Shown here piece after piece: positions 1 to 9,720 of a DNA stretch of 64,000 nt. The translations under genes were made by a program, and so were the position numbers. Under the pieces are notes generated by a model, which was not told the origin of the DNA, did not search any database, and was given only the letters and a program-made list of their open reading frames with translations. Every line of letters begins with the position of its first letter. Position 1 is the first letter of the stretch. This DNA is from Rhaphigaster nebulosa (Eukaryota > Arthropoda > Insecta > Hemiptera > Pentatomidae). The DNA lies in contig OX411307.1 in the NCBI GenBank assembly GCA_948150685.1, positions 66,206,376 to 66,270,375 on the forward strand, in the 5' to 3' direction.

Positions 1-151
1 GCCCCTACTCTCTAAATCCTTTAATAACTGAAATAGGTAATTATACAAAAGCTACGACACGCAGATATAAACATAAATGAACAAAATATATACTAATTTA
101 AGAAGCCTGTATTTTATTTTAATATTTATATTTCATTTAATAATAAAAGCC

Positions 152-154
<3 letters not shown>
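1..154. other. AT-rich flank, nothing recognised
   Basis: No open frame, RNA gene or repeat boundary could be supported here before the first TA tract. Confidence 0.5.

Positions 155-219
<65 letters not shown>
155..219. repeat. (TA)n microsatellite
   Basis: Uninterrupted TA dinucleotide run. The RTE fragment begins directly at its right edge, so the tract marks the 5' truncation point of that insertion. Confidence 0.95.
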
Positions 220-222
<3 letters not shown>

Positions 223-1079
223 TATGTCATTAGAAAGGTAATGCTTACCGAAAGGGGTTTAGATCTGGGTGGTAGAATATCCGTGCTGGGGTTTGCGGAT
301 GATTTGGTATTATTAAGTGAGGACGCGGATATAAAACTATAAAACTGAATACAGCAACGTTGATGACAGCTGGGAAAGAGGTTGGCCTCAAAATAAATAC
401 GGATAAGACGAAATATATGGTTAGCAATAGAAACAGAGGCGATTTTGAGGATATAGATATAGGAGAAAATAGGTTTGAACACGTTGAGAAATTTAAGTAT
501 TTGGGGTCTGTGATTACTAGAAAAAACGAAATTCAAGAGGAAATAAAGGCGCGGTTAAAGGCGGGAAATGCTTGTTATTTTTCGGTGTCAACATTACTTA
601 GGTCGCGCATTTTGTCCAGAAACTTAAAACTTAGAATATACAAAACTATTATCTTGCCTACAGTTCTGTATGGGTGTGAAACGTGGCCGCTAACCTTGAA
701 GGACGAACAACGCCTTAAGGTATTCGAGAATAAGGTACTGCGTAAAATATTTGGTCCGAAAAAGGATGAGTCAACCGGAGAGTTTAGGAGATTACACAAC
801 GCGGAATTGCGGAGCATGCACCCTGTTAATATAATCGAAGTGATATCATCGCGACGGTTGAAATGGGCTTGCAAAGTTGTTGGGCTCAGTAACGAACGAA
901 TTCCTAAAAAGTTAATAAACGCTGAGCTGACTGGTAAACGTCCGAGGGGTAGACCGAAACGTAGGTGGGAGGATAGTATTAAGAGTGATCTAATGAATTT
1001 GGGTTTGGAAGGTAGTCGGTGGACCGAGATTTGTAGACAGCGATTAGTGGTATCGGCATCGAACCTCCGGGTTCGCTAA
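220..1079 (+). pseudogene. RTE-type non-LTR reverse transcriptase, 5'-truncated
   Basis: C-terminal half of a non-LTR retrotransposon reverse transcriptase. Frame 1 (220-342) reads through a catalytic FADD box (FADDLVLLSED, codons near 292-325). A frameshift near 330-345 then moves into a long frame ending with TAA at 1077-1079. That frame carries family landmarks: KINTDKTKYM, KFKYLGSVIT, YGCETWPL and the GKRPRGRPKRRWED tail. The finger and palm motifs upstream of FADD and the endonuclease are missing. The FADD variant of YADD occurs in this group. It is a dead 5'-truncated copy: one frameshift, no promoter, flanked on both sides by TA tracts. RTE assignment follows the C-terminal motifs. A neighbouring non-LTR clade is possible. 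Confidence 0.9.
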
Positions 1080-1087
1080 GCCTTTTA

Positions 1088-1091
1088 TTAT

Positions 1092-1138
<47 letters not shown>
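1088..1138. repeat. (ATT)n/(TA)n tail of the RTE fragment
   Basis: A short ATT run passes into a TA run eight bases after the RT stop codon. RTE-like elements commonly end in a short tandem-repeat tail, so this is probably the retrotransposon 3' tail rather than an independent microsatellite. Confidence 0.75.
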
Positions 1139-1140
<2 letters not shown>

Positions 1141-1985
1141 AATAAAAGCCAGTCCGTACTTTTAAAACGGTTAACGATAATTCCTTCCAGCGCCATAAAG
1201 TAAAATGAATTTCTCATCCGATGAATTTTATTTATATGAATTTTGTTACAATCCTCAGTCAGCTATCCTAATCTACACACATATATATATTCAAATGTGT
1301 TAAAAATAAAATAAAAATTTATTTAATAATTTTCAGAACATTGATGGTTTTTTTTTCTTTCTCATTTTTATTTTTACCAATAAATAAAATATAATTTATG
1401 TCCAAATAAGTTGTATAAAAAAAAAATGTATTGTTTAAGGGTACATCCCGAATCAATTATAAATGCTCAATGTAATATTATTTATGGAATAAACTATATT
1501 TATAAAAAAAAAAAAAAAAAAAAAAAATTTATTAACTACATGGTTGTACCACACGATACGTCAAACATACACGGAAGTATACAAAACTTTATTAATAAAC
1601 CGAAATTATAAAATTACTCATTATTTATTATGCAACTAGTCCGTTTAGAACAAAAATATAAATAACGAATGTAGAGCCTTAGATTATAGAATTGATAAAA
1701 ATGAATTAAAAAAAAAATATATCTATTAAGAAGGATAAGCAAAAATAAAATAAAATAATGATCTTGTAAGATTTTATGTAGAAGTAAAATTTTAGAAAAA
1801 AAAATAAAGTCAATTTCAATAACTGAAGTCAACGAATTAGTGATTGATAAATTATTTGCCACTTATAAAGAGTGGAGCGTCGATTATCCGAACTTCAGTT
1901 ATCCGAACGTTCGATTACCCGTTTTTTTTTTTTTTTTATGTCTTTAATTTTAATTAATTTGATCATGACATTTTATATGCCACAG
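1138..1985. repeat. Dispersed repeat, copy 1 (pairs with 5727-6691)
   Basis: Long near-identical match to 5727-6691, beginning ACAAATAAAAGCC in both and running through a shared A-rich stretch, the left tip of a PLE terminal repeat and the left end of the pogo-like MITE. Copies differ mainly in length of TA and A tracts. No coding capacity or terminal structure identifies the original unit. Confidence 0.85.
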
Positions 1986-2135
1986 CATTAATTTTGATAA
2001 AGCTTTGGTTAGATACAGTTTGATTATTTTTTTGCAAACACGTAAATATATATTTTTGTTCATTTCATTATGTACACCTGACTAACTTAAACAATTTATA
2101 TGTACTTTATGACACTGGTTTTTTCACTATGCACA

Positions 2136-2221
<86 letters not shown>

Positions 2222-2308
2222 TGCGAGTACGTGAATTTCGATTATCCGAACTTTTGATTATCCGAACCACCACTGACAACATTAGTTCGGATAATCGACG
2301 CTCTACTG
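1868..2308. mobile_element. pogo/Tigger-like MITE, 441 bp
   Basis: Ends carry the inverted repeat GAGCGTCGATTATCCGAAC (left) and its complement (right, finishing CTCTACTG), with further internal TTATCCGAA repeats. It is flanked by TA on both sides, and removing it with one TA restores the PLE terminal repeat seen elsewhere in the window. TA duplication and this terminus are typical of pogo/Tigger elements. There is no transposase, and a TA microsatellite occupies much of the interior. The left tip alone recurs in the duplicated repeat at 6597-6691. Confidence 0.8.
2139..2218. repeat. (TA)n microsatellite inside the MITE
   Basis: About 80 bases of pure TA within the pogo-like MITE. Confidence 0.95.
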
Positions 2309-2321
2309 TATTTATTTTTTT

Positions 2322-2369
2322 ATTGAAAACTAGTTTCGAATGGTATACATTCATCTTCAGTTCTAAAAA
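2322..2369 (-). ncRNA. Hammerhead-ribozyme-like motif, PLE copy a left
   Basis: On the minus strand: stem I side AGAA, CTGAAGA, a GAATG/CATTC hairpin, GAAA, then CTAGTTTTC. All core positions of a type I hammerhead are present, and the potential cleavage site is GTT. Stem III is only two pairs, as in Penelope and retrozyme ribozymes that act as dimers. Activity is inferred, not shown. Confidence 0.6.
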
Positions 2370-2471
2370 CACACAAAAATTCAAAAATAAATGATTGATA
2401 CTACATTTAATTTAATACGTATAATAATACCAAACTGAATTTCGAATTGCTTATTTTTGAATTTTTGTTTA

Positions 2472-2517
2472 GTTTTTAGAACTGAAGATGAATTTATAAC
2501 ATTCGGAACTAATTTAA
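2472..2517 (+). ncRNA. Hammerhead-like motif, PLE copy a right (degenerate)
   Basis: Inverted partner of the motif at 2322-2369. CTGAAGA is intact, but the GAAA element reads GGAA and stem II is weakened (GAATTT/ACATTC), so this copy is probably inactive. Confidence 0.5.
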
Positions 2518-2599
2518 AAAAAAAAAAAAATATAGAAGTGGCAAATAATTATCAATCCCTAATTAGATTGATCCTTCTATGCCATCATGCGGATGTCAA

Positions 2600-3408
2600 C
2601 TAAAGACAATCTTTTTGTCTTATCATTTTCAATGATCGCGTAAAATAAAAATATAATTTGACTTAAACTTAGCGCTTATTGATTATTCATTAGGTGCCAT
2701 TAATGTTATTACTAAAATCTTCCTTACGTACACTAAGCTTGAGAAGTCCTCCGGTCAACACTAAAAGTTTTGATGGATTGATTGATCTGTAAAGTAGATT
2801 GATTGATTGATTGAGAGTTGTAAAGTAATGCGAGTTATTAAAATTCGTCTTAAGCTTAACGCGGAGTGGTTAGTACAAGTTTGTTAATTTTCGAATTCAA
2901 TTAAATTTGAATCGGAGTGAAAATTATCAAAAACACTGTAGCCTTAGACAGCCGGACGGCGATGTCGAGTTCCAAGGATCATCCTGGGGTGACATTGGTG
3001 CAAATCTAAAAACAATTGGCCCTGTGGTCACGGATAAAAGCGCATGGCGGAACAATGCTTCGAGAGTGGACAAAACCAAAAATACCATATCATTTTTTTT
3101 TTTTAATTACATTTAAAATCTATCTAAAGATGCCAATGATCATGAATTATAGTTTTTACAAATATCTGTGGAAGCTTTTGTACCTAAAGGAAAAGACATA
3201 GTTGCATAATAACAATGCATTTTGATCTCGTAAGCACTCGTGTTTATCAGATAGAGATTTTTGTAATATGCAAATTAATTGTATATAATATTGAATAAAA
3301 TCAATACAATATAATTTAATTGATATAATATAATTAATAGTTTAATTAATATAATATTAATTGAATTTGTAATATATATAATTAAATCAACACAAAAGTA
3401 ATTGCAAG
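2600..3408. other. AT-rich DNA, nothing recognised
   Basis: No protein family, RNA gene or paired terminal repeat was found. Short open frames near 2.9-3.2 kb have no recognisable motif. Confidence 0.5.
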
Positions 3409-3499
3409 AATAATAACAATGTTAATATAGTAATATTAACAGTGTTAATATTAGAATAATAACAATGTTAATATAGTAATATTAACAGTGTTAATATTA
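3409..3499. repeat. Tandem duplication, 46-bp unit x2
   Basis: Two consecutive, essentially identical units beginning AATAATAACAATGTTAATAT; the second continues into a partial third AGTAAATATTA-like segment. Confidence 0.9.
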
Positions 3500-3659
3500 A
3501 CAGTAAATATTAGCAGTAGCTCTAGCATAACATAGTATAACATGAAACCACAATTTTGATTTTGAAAATGTGAAAATATTGGATAAAGTAAAAAAGGATG
3601 TGTGCGCGCGCGCGTGTGTGTATACATATTGTTATTTTATTAAATATGTATTGTTATAT

Positions 3660-3664
<5 letters not shown>

Positions 3665-3708
<44 letters not shown>
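3665..3708. repeat. (TA)n microsatellite
   Basis: Pure TA run following a short (GC/GT) alternating purine-pyrimidine stretch at 3601-3621. Confidence 0.95.
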
Positions 3709-3710
<2 letters not shown>

Positions 3711-4712
3711 ATTAATTCTATTATTAAAATTATTTAGGAAGTATTCACTATTAATTGTATTATTAAAATTTTTATTTTATGTTTAATATTTATTTTTAAT
3801 TAATTAATATTTTATGATAAATATCAATATTTTAATATTAATTATGCCACTATCATGTATAAATATCAATAAGTTCTTACAAGGCCATATGCTCTCAGTG
3901 CATGGACCATGTATGTTAAATCAATAAATTGGCTCACTCACAGGATTAATGTGGGTGAGAAAAGAAAAAAAAAAAGTATATAATGTAAAGATGATCGTTT
4001 AATGTAAATGCAATCGTTTTTAAAAAAACATAATAAAAATGGAAGAAAATTTACCTAATGAAATATATCCAAAATTGAATGCATTTAAAAAAAAAAAAAA
4101 ATTCTTCCTTAAATAACAAAAAATAAAAAATATAATATTAATTAAAATTGTAATATGTAATTTAATTGCATAAAAAGTACATATAAAAAAATACACAAAT
4201 ATTTATTTTATAAGAACAAAAATGATCATAAAATGAACGTAAATAAATTGAGAATGCAGGGTTCATTTACGAAAGAAAAGTAAATTATATAGAAAGAAGT
4301 CCGTGACTGCTCATTAAAGTGGTAGGTAACCTAGATGATAGTTAATCAGATGATCAATCTAATGAGCGGTCGGCCATAGGTCCGACTAGACTCCCGGATC
4401 GCCTTTTCCAGCCCAGGCTTCCATCAACTTCTTCACTTTCACGCTACGTCCAACACTCTTATCCCGCTCTATCAAATCAACTATGTGCTCTGGGAGCAAT
4501 ATTAATAAATATAAATAAATGTAATAACAATTTATTAATCAGCAATAAGCGCGACTAAATCCTCGAAAATCTTTTAAAAAGTTCAGTTTTGAAATGCCCC
4601 TTTCAGACTTCGTGCTTTTGTAAAAATATTGGCTAATGCGTTTATCGGAAGAATTGTTCGGTGGATATGTTCCCAACGGTATTGATACTCAATATTTGCA
4701 GAATTGGGCCCG
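3709..4712. other. AT-rich DNA, nothing recognised
   Basis: Homopolymer-rich sequence. The moderately GC-rich patch at 4360-4500 carries no motif I can name. Confidence 0.5.
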
Positions 4713-5704
4713 AAATAGATACCGTCGAAGCGGGTTACTTTGCTCCTTAAGCGATAGCCTTGCTCCAATGACGCCAAAAGTTTCATGTTGCCGAGTATGG
4801 CCCTACAAAAATAGTGAAAAGAGCGAAAGGGCTGGGAGGGAAAGAGAACCTTCCAATTTATGGTTGCAATGTTCTTAAGAAGAATAAGGAAAGCATAGAT
4901 CGTCTAGTATTTTTCTTCCTCCTCCTGTTATATCCCGTTTTACAACTTGTCTCAAAGTTTTATTTCTGGATTGCTTCTACTCACAGTATAAAGATAAGTT
5001 TAACTACTAAGTTCTTCAAATTCTATCTGTGATTACGAATCAAATATATGTTTTAGTTATTAATCTCTTCCTTAGCCGTAATTACGAAAAATGTGACTGC
5101 GGGTAACTTTGCACCGAAAATTGGGTATACTTTGCTCCAGTAAACGTGAAGATGTATTGGGTGGGATATACGAATCACAGATGATATCAACCACCATAAA
5201 ATTGTTTTGAGTCCCTGACTTGGATTACAACTAAAGTGTATTATGTCTAGATTTATATTGAATAATATCTTTTGTTTTGATGTAGTTTTTATCATTTTAA
5301 TCTAGTTTTATTTCAAGGGAAAGTGTATATTAAGTTTGAAAAAATAAACATTGGTATTTATAATAGAAATCTCAATAAATTATTTTTTTATTTTTTTTTT
5401 TATACTTTTTATGTAATTCTCATTGATGGAGTCTTAATTCGCCTATTGATTTCTAATTACTTTTAATGTGTTTTGGAATGAACAGCGAAATTTCCTAGCC
5501 TACCCATTAAGTTTGCTCAACATTTCGATAACAACAAACTAATATAAAAACAGAGAGTAGGGGCTTGTTCTTTCATTTATGCTTTATGGAAGCTGAGATA
5601 TAAATTTTAGACAGTTTTGACTCCTCTAAGTGGGTTAAAACCGCATAATATCAACAAAAGTCCAAAATCTGGAGCAAAGTAGCCGTCATTGACGGTATCT
5701 ATTC
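4713..5704. mobile_element. Non-autonomous inverted-repeat DNA transposon, ~1 kb
   Basis: Imperfect terminal inverted repeats of about 33 bases. The left end (4713-4746) reads AATAGATACCGTC then GGTTACTTTGCTCC; the complement of the right end (5671-5704) reads AATAGATACCGTC then GGCTACTTTGCTCC. A related GGGTAACTTTGCACC motif sits inside near 5100. No transposase is encoded. The element ends just before the second copy of the dispersed repeat. Superfamily was not determined, because I could not read an unambiguous target duplication. Confidence 0.7.
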
Positions 5705-5862
5705 TTAAAAAATAATCTCTAATAATACAAATAAAAGCCAGTCCGTACTTTTAAAACGGTTAACGATAATTCCTTCCAGCGCCATAAAGTAAAATGAATT
5801 TTTCATCCGGTGAATTTTATTCATACGACTTTTGTTACAATCCTCAGTCAGCTATCCTAATC

Positions 5863-5865
<3 letters not shown>

Positions 5866-5921
<56 letters not shown>
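5866..5921. repeat. (TA)n microsatellite
   Basis: Expanded counterpart of a much shorter TA run in copy 1 of the dispersed repeat near 1280. Confidence 0.95.
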
Positions 5922-5925
<4 letters not shown>

Positions 5926-6172
5926 ATGTACAACATGTAATTAATGTGTTAAAAATAAAATAAAAATTTATTTTTATATAATAATTTATATTTATAATAA
6001 TTTTCAGAACAGTGTTGGGCTTTTTTTTTCTTTCTCATTTTTATATTTACCAATAAATAAAATATAATTTTTGTCCAAATAAGTTGTATAAAAAAAAAAT
6101 GTATTGTTTAAGGGTACATCCCGAATCAATTATAAATGCTCAATGTAATATTATTTATGGAATAAACCATAT

Positions 6173-6176
<4 letters not shown>

Positions 6177-6222
<46 letters not shown>
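6177..6222. repeat. poly(A) tract, 46 A
   Basis: Longer than the roughly 24-A tract at the same place in repeat copy 1, which shows replication slippage since duplication. Confidence 0.95.
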
Positions 6223-6237
<15 letters not shown>

Positions 6238-6691
6238 TTTATTAACTAAATGGTTATACTACACGATACGTCAAACATACACGGAAGTATACAAAACTTT
6301 ATCAATAAACCGAAATTATAAAATTACTCATTATTTATTATGCAACTTGTCCGTTTAGAACAAAAATATAAATAACGAATGTAGAGCCTTAGATTATAGA
6401 ATTGATAAAAATGAATTAAAAAAAAAAAAAAAATGACGTATATCTATTAAGAAGGATAAGCAAAAATAAAATAAAATAATGATCTTGTAAGATTTTATGT
6501 AGAAGTAAAATTTTAGAAAAATAAATAAAGTCAATTTCAATAACTGAAGTCAACGAATTAGTGATTGATAAATTATTTGCCACTTATAAAGAGTGGAGCG
6601 TCGATTATCCGAACGTCAGTTATCCGAACGTTCGATTACCCGGTTTTTTATTTTTTTATGTCTTTAATTTTAATTAATTTGATCATGACAT

Positions 6692-7728
6692 TTAATAATA
6701 TAAACAGAAAAGGCAATCTTTTCTTGTAATTCCTGAATAACGAACAGACTCATTTACTCAATTTGTTATTCGAGGGAAAATTTCTAGAAAATATATTTTT
6801 TTTTCCAGAAATTTGAACCAGGGATGCTGTTTAATTTTTTTTGTTTTATCTTATTTTTATTATTTATTTGTTTTATACCAATAAACACCTCCTGAACGAA
6901 TAAAATATTCCATGATAAAAATATTCTTCTCAATATTGAGACATACCACTCGAAAATTTTCAAACTCAGCAGGGAGACATCAGTCACAGTTGACAGTTAT
7001 TAGAGCTGGAGACGTTCCGATAAGCGGGCTTGTCTGATTGATGAAGAGGCTCGTACGGCCGTGAAAGTTGCTTGCAGTTGAGATCACATACACTCTCCCC
7101 CCCAGCTGCCCCAAACAGGCTACTGTAAACATTTCTTCATGTATACCGCCATCGCACTTTTTCTTAAAACATTTTCTCCTCAACGGAAAAACACATGAAA
7201 CGGTAGCTGGTCTTTCATCTCAGCATCAGATAATAAAAGACTAAAACTACGAAAAGCCCAGAAATACAGAAGTTCTCTTTGAGTTCGACAAGGTGAAAGA
7301 TTACGCCCCGTCTTATTTATTTTCTTTTCTTTTTTTTTTCTTTCTAGTATTAACAATTAAAAATGGATGAATACCTGTAATATGTTTAGTAATGAAAACA
7401 AAATTAACTAGTTATTTCAGATCACGAAGCTTATTTTTCATGTATACACACACACACCCAAAATTTGGAGGATTTTTCCTTTTTAAAATTATTATAATAT
7501 TCACAATCAACGGTTAGGAGATTAGGATTATATTCCCTTATTGTAAATAAACCTGTTCACCAGTTTAAAAAACATGTCATGTATCCAGACAAGGTACGAC
7601 TTATGTTTTTTTTTTTCAATTTTGGACATGCACTTAAATCAGTATTCATTTTTTTTTTTTGTAATGATAATGATAATGAACATAAAATTTCTGTACAAAT
7701 ACATCCAAGTGTGAAGCCGAATTATTCT
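6692..7728. other. No gene recognised
   Basis: AT-rich, with a GC-richer patch at 7000-7180 that is open on the minus strand for 67 codons but shows no known motif. Confidence 0.45.
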
Positions 7729-8760
7729 ACCAACTCGTGTCTCATAGACACCACAGATTTCTATTTTGGAGTCATGCAAAAGCACGGGCTCCCGTGATCT
7801 TGGTCTGGCGTCGACCCCCTCACCCATCCTCCCTCAAAACAATAGCATAGATGTTTTTAATTTAGTAGCACGTCTCTAGGTTGCAGATTGAGTCTCACAG
7901 ACACCACGCGACCCAATTCATACGGTAGGCCACCGTTCATAAAAACCTTGGCATTCGACCTGCCATCAGACTTGATAAAAAAAAAAATATTTTACACAAA
8001 ATCTCTTCCAAGAGAACTGCACACACTCAAGTTGGGTAACTGTTCAAGCTAGTGAGTCAAAATGAGGATCACGATAATATGGAGTCAAACAGTGCACAAG
8101 GTAATGTGATAAAAAAGAAAAAGGTGCAGTTTTTGTCCAAGATCTACAAGCCGCGTGAGCAATTATATGGTAATTGCCAAAAATGTTCTGAAAACATTTG
8201 CCTCAAAGATCATGCAGTATATATATATGCAAATCATGTTTTTTTCATGGCCGTGAAGATGAAACCGGAGCTAACTCTGATTGAGCTAAGTGTTTTTTTT
8301 TTTTATAGATATAATTTTAGCTAACCATTTTTTTTTTCGTCTTTAGCTCAATATTGCTCTGTTGATATTCTAACTTCGTACCTTCCAGACACTGCCATTT
8401 TTTAATTATATTATACAATTTTATTTCCGTTTGTGAATTCCGTCCTAAAAATAATTTGTTCCTAATAATATTTACTTATAGTGAGAAAACTTTTTTGAAA
8501 ATAATTATGTTCAAGTTTATAAAAGTATATAAATATTTTTGCCATTTAATTGTTTTAAGTTTTTTTTTAAAATTATTTTGTAAAGAAATTAATAAAAAAT
8601 ATTGTTTAAAACTATGTCTTATTTAAAGCAACATTTACTTAAGAAAATTATTAAGGTATAACAGTTAAACCCTATCAGACACCACGCGAGCCAGAGTGAT
8701 TTTGTTGAGCGCGCCCTGGGAAGGGTTAGTAATAGGTATACATTTGTTTTTAACAGGTTA
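7729..8760 (+). mobile_element. piggyBac-like remnant
   Basis: Contains the C-terminal cysteine-rich end of a piggyBac-type transposase (separate entry) and three copies of a motif close to CAGACACCACGCGA, at 7746-7760, 7891-7908 and 8676-8692. The last is preceded by TTAAACCCTAT. piggyBac elements end in CCC termini and target TTAA, so that copy could be a terminal repeat. The catalytic core is absent and limits are approximate. Confidence 0.5.
8105..8240 (+). pseudogene. piggyBac transposase C-terminal Cys-rich domain remnant
   Basis: One frame reads KRCSFCPRSTSR (about 8118-8153). A shifted frame continues YGNCQKCSENICLKDHA (about 8167-8218). Together they match the spacing of the C-terminal zinc-binding module of piggyBac transposases (CxxC, CxxC, C, H). 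The frameshift lies near 8150. Nothing of the DDD catalytic domain is visible upstream, so this is a tail fragment only. The match rests on cysteine/histidine spacing in a short stretch, so another zinc-binding domain cannot be excluded. Confidence 0.55.
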
Positions 8761-9602
8761 TAAATACCAAACTATGAAAACTTGCTATGTTATCCCATAA
8801 AAAATATATAATTTTCATTAGTAAACAATTACAGTAATTAAAAATTAAATATACCTTAATTATTTACACTTTTAAGTTTACAGTCATTTTTTTTTTTTTT
8901 TTTAGAATAACTGAATGAATTGCGAGCTTTGATTTTTTTTAAATAGCAAAATATATGGTAAACGACCCAAAAGCTAAAAGGCTCCATAAGTCGACACTTC
9001 AGATTTAAATTTAAAAAACGACAATTAGGAGCCTGTCAAATTTTGGGTCATTTACCCTACTGAGTAGTAAATGTTTTTGGAAAAAAAATTGAATTTTTTA
9101 ACAATAGGTTTAATTTATCAGGCAAAAGGTTTAATTTGTCAATCAAAAGATTTAATTTGTCTTACAAACGGTTAAAATAGACTAAGAAATACTATTATAT
9201 CCATCAGGCAAATCAGAATCTATGATAAAGGTAACAGCAGTTCTTTAAAAATTCCTAAACAATGAGTTGCTTATTTCTGGAACGCTCTGCGCCTCCCAAA
9301 AGTATCAGGACTTGCATTAAATTTACTAACAGTTCCTATTCCTAAGCCGGCTGCATATCAAACCCAATTCAGAATTTATTCGAAGCATTTAATTTGTATT
9401 AGAAAGCTCACTTATTAAAGCTAGGTCAACTTTCATTCCTATAGGGTTATTCTCCATCATCTAAACTCCATTTCCAATTATTAAGTTCGTTATAATTGAA
9501 GGCGTCCGATTGCGTGCCTAAAATTTTATTAAAGAAAAACATAATAACAGTGTGTGATTAGAAATGAGAAAAAAATATAAAAATGAAATTATATTTTCAA
9601 GA
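8761..9602. other. No gene recognised
   Basis: A short plus-strand stretch at 9265-9420 reads WNALRLPKVSGLALNLL and stays open for about 50 codons. It resembles the tail of some non-LTR reverse transcriptases but is too short to name. Confidence 0.4.
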
Positions 9603-9720
9603 CAGGAAACAGGTTGTTGAAAAGTAAAATTTCGAGAAGATTGAAGGCGGAGTTCCTCAAGGATTATTACTATTTCAAGAGATGTTTTTCATATATATTG
9701 ATTACATAAACAAAAAATGT
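9603..9720 (+). pseudogene. Non-LTR reverse transcriptase fragment (GVPQG block)
   Basis: The frame reads DRKQVVEK, a stop, NFEKIEGGVPQGLLL and then FIYIDYIN. This corresponds to the conserved reverse transcriptase segment with GVPQGS-type turn and the following FxIYINDL-type helix of Jockey/CR1/R1-like elements. Only this block survives; the YADD box and everything else is missing. A dead fragment of about 40 codons. Confidence 0.6.

Larger units (their letters stand above)
1837..2596. mobile_element. Penelope-like terminal-repeat pair (copy a), interrupted by MITE
   Basis: The left end starts near TTAGTGATTGATAAATTA and the right end carries the matching inverted end plus a roughly 35-base extension that recurs at the right end of the copy near 50.0 kb. 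The two halves are inverted copies of the same terminal repeat, each with a hammerhead-like motif (minus strand 2322-2369, plus strand 2472-2517). No coding sequence lies between them. A 441-bp pogo-like MITE splits the left arm at a TA. A terminal extension and inverted terminal repeats are known Penelope features, so I assign it to a PLE. It is non-coding and depends on a full-length element. Confidence 0.75.
5727..6691. repeat. Dispersed repeat, copy 2 (pairs with 1138-1985)
   Basis: Second copy of the 1.1-2.0 kb repeat. It includes the left tip of the PLE terminal repeat and about 90 bases of the nested pogo-like MITE, then stops abruptly at GATCATGACATTT. Because the nested insertion is already present, the duplication post-dates it. 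Internal tracts have expanded: TA at 5866-5921 and 46 A at 6177-6222. Confidence 0.85.

Noticed and set aside
2127..2384. Tyr-Ile repeat frames over TA arrays here and elsewhere
   Set aside because: Direct translation of (TA)n; not genes.
7639..7827. 62-codon minus-strand frame with some charged motifs
   Set aside because: Overlaps the piggyBac-type repeat motif region; no family match and homopolymer-driven.
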